Shown: piece after piece, positions 7,132 to 13,297 of the stretch | How positions within the stretch are numbered: the first letter of the stretch is position 1 | Layout: the number at the start of each line of letters is the position of its first letter | Assembly (NCBI GenBank): GCA_964653285.1 | Contig: CAZZEX010000099.1 | Location: forward strand, 1 to 18,288 | Direction: 5' to 3' | DNA length: 18,288 bases | DNA from: CAZZEX01 sp964653285 | GTDB lineage: Bacteria > Chloroflexota > Anaerolineae > B4-G1 | Program-made: the position numbers and the translations under genes | The notes under the pieces: model-generated | Databases searched by the model: none | Told to the model about the DNA's origin: nothing | What the model saw: only the letters and a program-made list of their open reading frames with translations

Positions 7132-7159
7132 CTAACTGCTACCCGCTAACCGCTGCTTG
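7132..7159. repeat. Heptamer array carrying the FemAB-1 stop codon
   Basis: Units are CTAACTG, CTACCCG, CTAACCG and a degenerate CTGCTTG. Read on the minus strand the array encodes the last residues QRLAGSS and the TAG stop of FemAB-1. It is the same family as the array at 10194-10221 in front of the methyltransferase gene of this operon. Confidence 0.7.
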
Positions 7160-8238
7160 TATCGCCAGCGCATCGCCGCCAGCACGCGGGGCATCACACC
7201 GGTGTAGAGCCAGTAGCCGGGACGCGAGACCGGAAAATCCCAGGCCCCAATGTGCCGCATGAACTCCCCGCCGAACCCCCGCTTAAAGCGGTACACACCC
7301 CACAGCGGGTCCGATTCATCCAGCGCGTCCGGCGCACCCCACATATCGTAGGTGGTGCAGCCCTGCTCCCGCGCCCATTGCATCGCTTCCCACTGTAGCA
7401 GGTGGTTCGACATTTTCTCACGGTGGACGGTGCGGGAGGCCCCGTACATGTACCACGCCCGCCCTGCGAAGCGGAAAATGAGCACCATCGCCACCGACTC
7501 GGTACCCCCCCCCAGCCCCCCCGAAGCGGGGGGGAGTTCGGCGATGAGTGGCTGCGCCAATCCTGCCTCGATGAAAGCGCCCCAGGCGTCGCAGTAGTAG
7601 GCCTCGGGACGGATGACGAAGCCATCGCGGGCCGCGGTCTCGGCGTACATCTCGTACAACAGCGGCAGGTCGGCCAATGTGCCCCGGCGCACCGTCACCC
7701 CCTTGCGCATCGCCAGCCGCGTGTTGTACCGCCACTTGGACTTCATCGCCGTCATCAGTTCGTCGGGGCTGCGGGTCAGGTCGAGCCAGATGGTGTTGCG
7801 GAACTGAATCTGCTCGCGGGAGGCACGCCATCGCCGGCGGCGCAGCGTCTCCATAACCGCTTCTCCTTCAGCAGCGTCGGCCCGCACGTCGGGGTCTATT
7901 TTGACGAACAACGCCCGCGCCTGTTGGGCCGTGGCCTCCAGGTGGGCCAGGATTTGCTCCAGGAGGGCAGTATCCCCATAGTCCAGGGCCGGTCCTTTGG
8001 GGACGTACATCACCGCCGACGGCCAGCGGCCCAGCCGGCGGGTCAACACCGAGGCCGCCGCGCGGGGCTGGTCATCTTCCGGCTCCAGCCACAGATAGCG
8101 GGTCGGCTGCCACCCATAGTGGGACTTGAACGCGCCCCACTCCCAGGTCTGCAGGACGTGCGCGGCGGGCAAGCGGGCCAGGGCCGCGTCCCACTGCTTG
8201 GGACTCGTGATTCGGGTTTCGTAGATTCGGCCTCCCAC
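7132..8238 (-). CDS. FemAB-family transferase (paralogue 1)
   Basis: FemA/FemB/FemX-like proteins with duplicated GNAT folds add amino acids to lipid II or other envelope acceptors from aminoacyl-tRNA. The product is 368 residues from a GTG at 8238 preceded by AAGGA. Another GTG at 8265 would overlap the upstream stop and is the alternative start. Shared signature segments include AMKSKWRYNTRLAMRKGV (about 164-181), GASRTVHREKMSNHLLQWEAM (266-286) and GVYRFKRGFGG (314-324). These align closely with paralogue 2, so the pair arose by tandem duplication. Residues 236-248 (PPASGGLGGGTES) have no counterpart in paralogue 2 and are encoded by a C/G hairpin. The acceptor and amino acid cannot be predicted. 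It is the last gene of the methyltransferase operon. Confidence 0.85.
   Translation of the reverse strand: MGGRIYETRITSPKQWDAALARLPAAHVLQTWEWGAFKSHYGWQPTRYLWLEPEDDQPRAAASVLTRRLGRWPSAVMYVPKGPALDYGDTALLEQILAHLEATAQQARALFVKIDPDVRADAAEGEAVMETLRRRRWRASREQIQFRNTIWLDLTRSPDELMTAMKSKWRYNTRLAMRKGVTVRRGTLADLPLLYEMYAETAARDGFVIRPEAYYCDAWGAFIEAGLAQPLIAELPPASGGLGGGTESVAMVLIFRFAGRAWYMYGASRTVHREKMSNHLLQWEAMQWAREQGCTTYDMWGAPDALDESDPLWGVYRFKRGFGGEFMRHIGAWDFPVSRPGYWLYTGVMPRVLAAMRWRYKQRLAGSS
7516..7534. repeat. C-tract/G-tract hairpin inserted in FemAB-1
   Basis: CCCCCCCG (7516-7523) and CGGGGGGG (7527-7534) form an 8-bp perfect stem with an AAG loop. An extra C-run lies on the left. It is translated on the minus strand as ELPPASGGLGGG within a beta-hairpin region that is short in the neighbouring paralogue. 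Confidence 0.7.
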
Positions 8239-8305
8239 CGCTTCCTTGCTTCCTCGCTTCCTCACTTCCTCGTTTTCAGCACCCAGTTTCGAGCATCCAG
8301 CATCC
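8238..8305. repeat. Composite octamer + heptamer array at the FemAB-2/FemAB-1 junction
   Basis: Four octamers (8238-8269: CCGCTTCC, TTGCTTCC, TCGCTTCC, TCACTTCC) are followed at once by five heptamers (8271-8305: CGTTTTC, AGCACCC, AGTTTCG, AGCATCC, AGCATCC). On the minus strand the heptamers encode the FemAB-2 tail (LDARNWVLKT). One octamer carries its TGA stop through a single base change. The GGAAG-containing octamers provide the ribosome binding site of FemAB-1. Confidence 0.75.
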
Positions 8306-9326
8306 AGCGGTACAACCAATACCGCACCGGCGCGTGGACCCGGTCCCACGCGCCCACGCTGCGCACCAGTTGCCCGCCAAATCCCCGCTTGAAACGGTAG
8401 ACGCCCCACAGCCCGTCCCGCCGCTGGGTGAACTCCGCCTCTAGTGTTGCCTCGTCCTCGTCGGGGACGCCCCATAGGTCATAGGTGGTGCAGCCCAGAG
8501 ACTTGGCCCAGCGCATCGCTTCCCACTGGAGCAGGTGGGTGGGCATCTTCTCGCGGTGGACATTGCCCGAGGCTCCGTAGAAGTACCAGGCCCGCGGCGG
8601 AAGCGCGAAGACCATCAGCGCCGCGATTGGCTCCCCCTCCACCTCGGCCAGGAGCAGCCGCGCCCAACCCCGGGGCACAAACAGCCGGTAAGCCGCCTCG
8701 TAGTAGGCCGGGGAGTGAACGCTGAAGCGGTCCCGCGCAGCAGTAGCAGCGGTCAGCGCGTGGAAGGCCGGCAGGTTGGCCTCGGTGGTCCCCTGCACCA
8801 TCACCCCCTTGCGAGCCGCCAGCCGCACGTTGTAGCGCGTCTTCGACTTCATCGCCGCCAGGATTGGTTCCTCGTCAGGAGAGATGTCTACGATGAGGGT
8901 ACGGCGGGGCTGGACAGCGCTGAAGGGAGCAGGACGGAAGCCGAGCGCGCGCAACCGCTCGCGGTGGAGGGGCTCATCGGTCAGATCGGGCTCGACGGTG
9001 AGCGCGATGGCCCCCCATGACTGTGTGGCGCGGTCGAGGGCCGCCAGCAGCGCCGCCGATTGCTCCTCGTCGGCCCAATCCACCAGCGGCCCTTTGGGAA
9101 CGTAGGCCAGGCGGCCCAACCCGGCCGGCAGTCTCCGGTAAAGCACCTGTGCCCCGGCGACCAGTTTGTCCCCCCGAGCCAGCCCTACCCGCTCGTCGGC
9201 CCACCCGAACTGCGCCTTGAGCGCACCCCAGAGGCTGGTCTGGAGGACGTGGGCGTCGGGATGTGCCGCGACGAAGTTATCCCAGATGTCGGGCGCGACG
9301 GAAAGGAGGGGCTCCAGCGCCATCAT
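8262..9326 (-). CDS. FemAB-family transferase (paralogue 2)
   Basis: This 354-residue FemA/FemB-like protein belongs to the envelope aminoacyl-transferase superfamily. It shows an N-terminal HVLQTSLWGALKAQFGW (26-42), YVPKGP (75-80), AMKSKTRYNVRLAARKGV (158-175), GASGNVHREKMPTHLLQWEAM (251-271), GCTTYDLWGVPD (278-289) and GVYRFKRGFGG (308-318). The start ATG at 9326 overlaps the methyltransferase stop in an ATGA configuration, indicating translational coupling. Compared with paralogue 1 it lacks the palindrome-derived insertion: here AEVEGEPIAAL (227-237) is a tight turn. Its last residues and stop are encoded by a short tandem repeat array. No signal peptide is present, as expected for a cytoplasmic enzyme acting on lipid-linked precursors. 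Confidence 0.87.
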   Translation of the reverse strand: MMALEPLLSVAPDIWDNFVAAHPDAHVLQTSLWGALKAQFGWADERVGLARGDKLVAGAQVLYRRLPAGLGRLAYVPKGPLVDWADEEQSAALLAALDRATQSWGAIALTVEPDLTDEPLHRERLRALGFRPAPFSAVQPRRTLIVDISPDEEPILAAMKSKTRYNVRLAARKGVMVQGTTEANLPAFHALTAATAARDRFSVHSPAYYEAAYRLFVPRGWARLLLAEVEGEPIAALMVFALPPRAWYFYGASGNVHREKMPTHLLQWEAMRWAKSLGCTTYDLWGVPDEDEATLEAEFTQRRDGLWGVYRFKRGFGGQLVRSVGAWDRVHAPVRYWLYRWMLDARNWVLKTRK

Positions 9327-10186
9327 CCCTCCCGCCGGGCCACGAGGAGCAGGCCGCCTCCCTTTTCGCCGGGGGGCACGTCCATCTCATAATAGGGTCG
9401 CCAGCGGCGGCTAAGGCTCCATACGACAACGCGGCGCAAGAGTGCTTGATAGCCCAGGAACCGCAGTCGGGGCGAGACCAGCAACCCCCACGCCGACCGC
9501 CGCTGCCCAATGCTACAGACGCCGTAGAGACCGTTGAGGCGGTCCCACAGCCGCTCGACTTCCTTCGGGATGTAATAGCGCGCCTTGACCAACGTCATCC
9601 CGGCGGCGGCCAGCAGATGCTGCCACTCAGTGGGTGTGTGGTAGTGGCAGTGCTCCAGCCGGGCATCCACACCGGCAGCGTACGCCTCAGCTCCCGGCAC
9701 GTCCCCGGCCTCCATCCGCCGGGCGTAGCCATCGAGCAGAAGGCGGAAGGCATCGGAGGGGACGGTGAAGATGAAACGACCGCCGGTTCGCCCTTCAGCA
9801 GGCGCAGGACAGCCCAGCACCCGCCCCACCTCACGCACGACCAGCCTCACGTCGGGGATGTGCTCCAGGACCGAGTTGCTGAAGACGGTGGCGAAAGTGC
9901 CGTCAGGGTATGGCAGGTGGTGACCGTCGGCCAGGTCAACGTGGCGGTACACACCTGACTGGGCCGCCCGCCGCAGTTGATCCACCCAGGGGTCGAGCCC
10001 CACGTCCACGTATCCTCCTGTCCCGAAGACCGCCTGCCCGACCAGCCCATCGCCACAGCCGAGGTCGAGCAGGGGACGCTCATACCGCTCCTCCGCCGCC
10101 ACACGCAGCTCGACTGCCCGCCATAGTGCCACCGGCGGGGCGAACCAGTATGCTGTCAACAACTCAGTCAGGTAGTCTCGTGTCAT
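9323..10186 (-). CDS. Class I SAM-dependent methyltransferase
   Basis: The 287-residue protein has motif I LLDLGCGDG (39-47), the post-beta2 acidic residue in DVGLD (61-65), and the UbiE-like segment DGHHLPYPDGTFATVFSNSVLEH (87-109). GGRFIFTVPS (136-145) is the beta5 region. The C-terminal half (about 150-287) contains helical and basic segments not assigned to a substrate class. Between VGRVLG and GGRFIF sits CPAPAEGRT, longer than the usual short turn and encoded by a sequence resembling the CCCTTCG...CAGG repeat family. The ATG at 10186 has only a weak ribosome binding site. The gene is first in an operon with two FemAB genes, so methylation of an envelope glycan or lipid precursor is a reasonable inference. 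Confidence 0.85.
   Translation of the reverse strand: MTRDYLTELLTAYWFAPPVALWRAVELRVAAEERYERPLLDLGCGDGLVGQAVFGTGGYVDVGLDPWVDQLRRAAQSGVYRHVDLADGHHLPYPDGTFATVFSNSVLEHIPDVRLVVREVGRVLGCPAPAEGRTGGRFIFTVPSDAFRLLLDGYARRMEAGDVPGAEAYAAGVDARLEHCHYHTPTEWQHLLAAAGMTLVKARYYIPKEVERLWDRLNGLYGVCSIGQRRSAWGLLVSPRLRFLGYQALLRRVVVWSLSRRWRPYYEMDVPPGEKGGGLLLVARREG
9791..9814. repeat. Possible diverged CCCTTCG...CAGG repeat inside the methyltransferase
   Basis: CCCTTCAGCAGGCGCAGG followed by ACAGCC resembles the palindromes at 4012-4034 and 14888-14921. It encodes the extra residues CPAPAEG. The match is weaker than between the other two copies. Confidence 0.3.
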
Positions 10187-10193
10187 CTTATTA

Positions 10194-10221
10194 GCAGTTG
10201 GCCATTAGCAGTTAGCCGTTA
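10194..10221. repeat. Heptamer array in the 5' leader of the methyltransferase operon
   Basis: Units are GCAGTTG, GCCATTA, GCAGTTA and GCCGTTA, with degenerate units on both sides. It fills much of the roughly 60-base leader between the predicted transcription start (about 10246) and the ATG at 10186. Confidence 0.75.
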
Positions 10222-10252
10222 GCAAGCAGTCCGGGATTGCACGACAGAGGGG

Positions 10253-10281
10253 AGTATACCGCAGGGAGCGGAGGGTGTCAA
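10253..10281 (-). promoter_or_regulatory. Consensus promoter of the methyltransferase-FemAB operon
   Basis: On the minus strand TTGACA (10281-10276) and TATACT (10258-10253) are separated by exactly 17 bp. Transcription would start near 10246. The same hexamers with the same spacing form the MATE-like gene promoter at 13108-13136. Confidence 0.8.
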
Positions 10282-10331
10282 AGAGAAAACCCTGCGACCT
10301 ACGGGGGTCACGGGGCGGGGAGAATTTCCTT

Positions 10332-10403
10332 CTAGCGGCTGCGGTACGCTTCGCGGCGGTGCATCACGCGCAGAACGACGGCGGCCTCTGCGGAGATAGA
10401 TGG
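10332..10403 (-). pseudogene. Remnant of a RelE/ParE-type toxin C-terminus
   Basis: One minus-strand frame reads AEAAVVLRVMHRREAYRSR and then TAG. The pattern VLRVxHRREAYR is the usual last strand and tail of RelE/ParE-family mRNA-interferase or gyrase toxins. Upstream in the same frame only the heptamer array and the MFS gene are found, so the body of the gene is missing. No antitoxin is present. The fragment is short and the call is tentative. Confidence 0.4.
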
Positions 10404-10406
10404 GAT

Positions 10407-10448
10407 GTCTTCCTTTCTCCTTTCTCCCTGGTCAATTATCCAATCTCC
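10407..10448. repeat. Heptamer array carrying the MFS stop codon
   Basis: Six 7-bp steps are GTCTTCC, TTTCTCC, TTTCTCC, CTGGTCA, ATTATCC and AATCTCC. On the minus strand AATTATCC-complement provides the TAA stop (10438-10436) of the MFS gene and its last codons. The middle unit is degenerate. Confidence 0.6.
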
Positions 10449-11692
10449 GTTACCTCTCGGGCCAACAGGAGCGCTGCGACGAGCGCACAGGCGCCCCCCA
10501 CGCCAGCGTGCAGCGCGATGCTCTGCCATCGCCAGAGCCATCCGCCTATAAAGGCGCCCAGAATTCGGCCGAGGCTGAGCGCTGTGATGTTGAGGGAGAA
10601 TAGCGTGGCGCGCGCATCCGGGGCCAGTTCCGTCGCCAACGGCAGAAGCGAGACCAGCCCAAACTCGAACGTCAGCATCATGAGCGCGACGCCACAAAGC
10701 GCGGCCGCCAGTCCCAACCTGGACAGCCACGGCAACGCGGCAAGGCTGGCCGCCAACCCGAGGAGGCCCACCAGCACGCTGCGCTGCTTGCCCAACCGGT
10801 CGGTGATCACGGTCGTACCGAGTTCGGCAGCGGCTTCAGCCAGCCCGACGACGGTGGAAGCCATCCCCAGCGCAGTGAGGCTCAGCCCGAATGTCGCCTC
10901 AAGCCACGCACCGTACACGATGAACGGGACTTCGATCGCCAGCGTGAGCAGCAGGCTCGTCATCAGGAGAACCACAACGGAGCGGCGACCCAGCAGATTC
11001 CGCCAGGTGGTGACCATCGAGGCAGCAAACGGTTTGCCGCTATTGTGTGCGGTCCGGGGAGGAGCGGGTGGCAAACCGGCGTGCGTGAGCCCCACGCTGA
11101 GCAGCCCAAGCGCGAGCAGGACAGCCCACGGCGCGCGCCAGCCGAAGCGCTCGATCAGGAAACCTGACATCGGGACGCCAAGCAGCCACGCACTCGACCA
11201 GGAGAGTTCGACGACGCCGACGGCCCGACCGCGCTCGCGGTACGGTACAGCGTCGCCAACGTAGGCGTGCACAGCCGGATCGTACAGGGCCTTGGCGATG
11301 CCGTAAAGCACAAAGGCGATGGCGGCGGCAGTAAACGCGCCGACGCCAGCCAGCAGCAGGCTGGCCAGCGCGAAGAGCGACAGAGCAACTCCCATCATGC
11401 GGCGGCGGCTGTGACGATCGGCCAGCGAGCCGAGGAATGGTGCACCCATACCTGCTATCAGCCGCAGTGTGATGAGGCCGCTGGCTGCTGTGAGCGAAAT
11501 CCCCAGGCCACGCGCAATGCTCGGCAGGAATGGATAAATGATGCGGAACGACGTGTTGATCGTCGTGCGGCCAAGAAAGATGACCGGTAGACGGGCTCTG
11601 AAGGCCCGCTCGATAGGTGCGCTCGTCGCGTCTCGGACAGGCTGGCCTGGGCCGGGCATAGGTTTGGGGTCACCGTGATGGCTCTGTGTCAC
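10436..11692 (-). CDS. Major facilitator superfamily transporter
   Basis: The 418-residue protein has the layout of a 12-helix MFS permease. About 33 soluble residues are followed by six hydrophobic segments, a cytoplasmic loop (about 208-238) and six more. The motif A loop GSLADRHSRRRMM is at 88-100 between helices 2 and 3, and GVPMSGFLIERFGWR resembles the motif near helix 5 of drug:H+ antiporters. Efflux of a small molecule is therefore likely, but the substrate is unknown. The furthest start is a GTG at 11692. An ATG at 11659 is an alternative, and neither has a good ribosome binding site. The gene follows the MATE-like gene by 19 bases on the same strand. The stop codon lies in a heptamer array. 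Confidence 0.85.
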   Translation of the reverse strand: MTQSHHGDPKPMPGPGQPVRDATSAPIERAFRARLPVIFLGRTTINTSFRIIYPFLPSIARGLGISLTAASGLITLRLIAGMGAPFLGSLADRHSRRRMMGVALSLFALASLLLAGVGAFTAAAIAFVLYGIAKALYDPAVHAYVGDAVPYRERGRAVGVVELSWSSAWLLGVPMSGFLIERFGWRAPWAVLLALGLLSVGLTHAGLPPAPPRTAHNSGKPFAASMVTTWRNLLGRRSVVVLLMTSLLLTLAIEVPFIVYGAWLEATFGLSLTALGMASTVVGLAEAAAELGTTVITDRLGKQRSVLVGLLGLAASLAALPWLSRLGLAAALCGVALMMLTFEFGLVSLLPLATELAPDARATLFSLNITALSLGRILGAFIGGWLWRWQSIALHAGVGGACALVAALLLAREVTEIG

Positions 11693-11711
11693 TGCTGTTA
11701 CTCAACGTTGC

Positions 11712-13085
11712 TCAAACCGTGGACCGTGCTTTGTCGCGTCCCTGCATAGTCTGCATCGCCGGGCGGTTGCGCTGCCACAGCCAGACTGTTTGCACCAGCA
11801 TCCCGGCCCCCAAAGCCGCCAATCCTACGTGCAGCCCTGTCATCCGACCCCAGGCCACGCCGGCCCACAAGATCGCGCCATTGGCAAGCAGGTAGGTCGC
11901 CATTGCCTCAGTGATGCCACGTGTGCGGCGGCTGTGGACGATCACGCCCTGATACCAGCTTTGCAGGACACTCAAGCCAGGCATCGGTAGCACAATCCAC
12001 AGGCCCTGGCGAGCCAGCGTGACAAGCCGTGGGCTCAGCGCCGACACGCGCCCAAACCAGAGCGTCGCCAGTGGCGTGGCGGCTATGGCCAGCAACAGGA
12101 CAGTTGCCAGCGTGGTCAGCAATGCTGTGAAACGGCGTAAGTTGCGCGCCGCACGCGGCTCGTCCAATAGCGCGATGACGACCTCGTTGTACGCCACCCC
12201 CAGGCTCTGCAGAATGCAAACAAGCCCGGACACAACCGGCCACGCGGCCAGCGACTCCAGCGGGTTGGGCATACGGCTGATGGCCGCGCTGCCTATCGGC
12301 TGCACCAGCAGACACAGGAATGAGGTCACCGCCAGCGGGACGTAGAATTCCAGGAAGGCACCGAAGGTCAGGGGCTGCTCGGCGGACGCTGCCCGACTGA
12401 GTTGGTCACGCAGCACGGGCCGCACGCGCAGCCCGGCGTAGACGGCCTCACCGACGACCCCGGTGGCGAGGGCGCTGGTGGCAACGACGACACCGGGGAT
12501 GGTGCCAATCAGGTAGCCTGTCGCCAAGACCACCCCCTCGGCGCCAAGCCGGACCAGTGTCCCCAGGCCTACCGCCCGCGAGTGGCCAAAGCGGATCAGC
12601 ACACCCTCGTTAAAGCGACGATAGGCGATGGGCCACGTCCAGAGAGTCATGATCATCAGGCCCAGGCGGGCTGGTTCGACGATCTCCGCCGGTACGCCGA
12701 TCAACTCGGTGGTGACGACGTAGAAAAGCGGCGTGAAGGCGATCAGCACGTGCAGCGCGGTCAAGAGCGCCCCAGCGCACATCATGAAGCGGCGCAATTT
12801 TAAGTACGAGTCCCAGTCTTTGCTGAGCGCGGTTGAGGCAGACAGGAGCATCATGATCGGCGACTCAACAATCAGCGCCAGCGGTAAGACGATGCCGAAA
12901 GCCGCCAGGTTGATCTCCGGTTCGGCCAGCCGCGCCACGATGGCGTTCGCCGCCGGGGACTCGACGGTGATCAGCAGCCAACTGGCGGCCAACGGCCACC
13001 AGGTGTGCATGATACGGCGCATGGGCAATGGTGCTGAGACGCTGTCTCTGGTCGGGCGATAGTCTGTCTTGCCGAGGATTTCCAT
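11712..13085 (-). CDS. MATE/MOP-superfamily-like membrane transporter
   Basis: The start ATG at 13085 is chosen because an excellent promoter lies directly upstream. Longer in-frame starts would include the promoter and the divergent gene's leader. The 457-residue product has about 12 hydrophobic segments in two halves and opens with a soluble tail before WWPLAASWLLITVESPAANAIVARL. ESP and AANAIVARL in helix 1, the repeated half structure and the length fit the MOP flippase superfamily (MATE exporters, and the ANKH-like branch seen in bacteria). Export of a cationic compound or a lipid-linked metabolite is possible. It is co-oriented with the MFS gene 19 bases downstream. The transcript would carry only about 16 leader bases without a Shine-Dalgarno sequence. 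Confidence 0.65.
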   Translation of the reverse strand: MEILGKTDYRPTRDSVSAPLPMRRIMHTWWPLAASWLLITVESPAANAIVARLAEPEINLAAFGIVLPLALIVESPIMMLLSASTALSKDWDSYLKLRRFMMCAGALLTALHVLIAFTPLFYVVTTELIGVPAEIVEPARLGLMIMTLWTWPIAYRRFNEGVLIRFGHSRAVGLGTLVRLGAEGVVLATGYLIGTIPGVVVATSALATGVVGEAVYAGLRVRPVLRDQLSRAASAEQPLTFGAFLEFYVPLAVTSFLCLLVQPIGSAAISRMPNPLESLAAWPVVSGLVCILQSLGVAYNEVVIALLDEPRAARNLRRFTALLTTLATVLLLAIAATPLATLWFGRVSALSPRLVTLARQGLWIVLPMPGLSVLQSWYQGVIVHSRRTRGITEAMATYLLANGAILWAGVAWGRMTGLHVGLAALGAGMLVQTVWLWQRNRPAMQTMQGRDKARSTV

Positions 13086-13107
13086 GGCTATTGATTGGCC
13101 GGGCGCT

Positions 13108-13136
13108 AGTATACTCCGAACAGCGCAGAGTGTCAA
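13108..13136 (-). promoter_or_regulatory. Consensus promoter of the MATE-MFS operon
   Basis: On the minus strand TTGACA (13136-13131) and TATACT (13113-13108) are spaced by 17 bp. The predicted start is near 13101, only about 16 bases before the ATG at 13085. Confidence 0.8.
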
Positions 13137-13226
13137 CGCGACGCGGCACGAGGTGAGGGAGCGCTCGCACTGTCGTGGTTTGCTCGTAACCGGCTGTCTG
13201 CCCATTCGCCCATTTACGGTGAACTG

Positions 13227-13235
13227 TGTTATAAT
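13227..13235 (+). promoter_or_regulatory. Extended -10 promoter of the epimerase gene
   Basis: TGTTATAAT is a perfect extended -10 (TGnTATAAT). No good -35 lies at the right distance. Transcription would begin near 13242, immediately before a heptamer array in the leader. Confidence 0.6.
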
Positions 13236-13250
13236 ATAAGAAGTCTGATC

Positions 13251-13285
13251 ATTCGCTATTCGCCATTCGCTCATTGGTCATTGAA
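13251..13285. repeat. Heptamer array in the epimerase leader
   Basis: Units are ATTCGCT, ATTCGCC, ATTCGCT, CATTGGT and CATTGAA. The array ends 12 bases before the ATG at 13298 and just upstream of the GGAG ribosome binding site (13288-13291). Confidence 0.7.
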
Positions 13286-13297
13286 ACGGAGTTCGCC

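Noticed and set aside
7402..8400. 332-codon plus-strand open frame opposite FemAB-1
   Set aside because: Shadow of a gene with a well-matched tandem paralogue.
8239..8475. Long upstream extension of FemAB-1
   Set aside because: It overlaps FemAB-2 in another frame and has no counterpart at the paralogue's N-terminus.
10275..11264. 329-codon plus-strand open frame opposite the MFS gene
   Set aside because: Serine/alanine/arginine-rich shadow composition. The opposite strand encodes clear membrane helices and MFS motif A.
13086..13274. 63-codon N-terminal extension of the MATE-like protein
   Set aside because: It would run through the gene's own promoter and the divergent epimerase leader.
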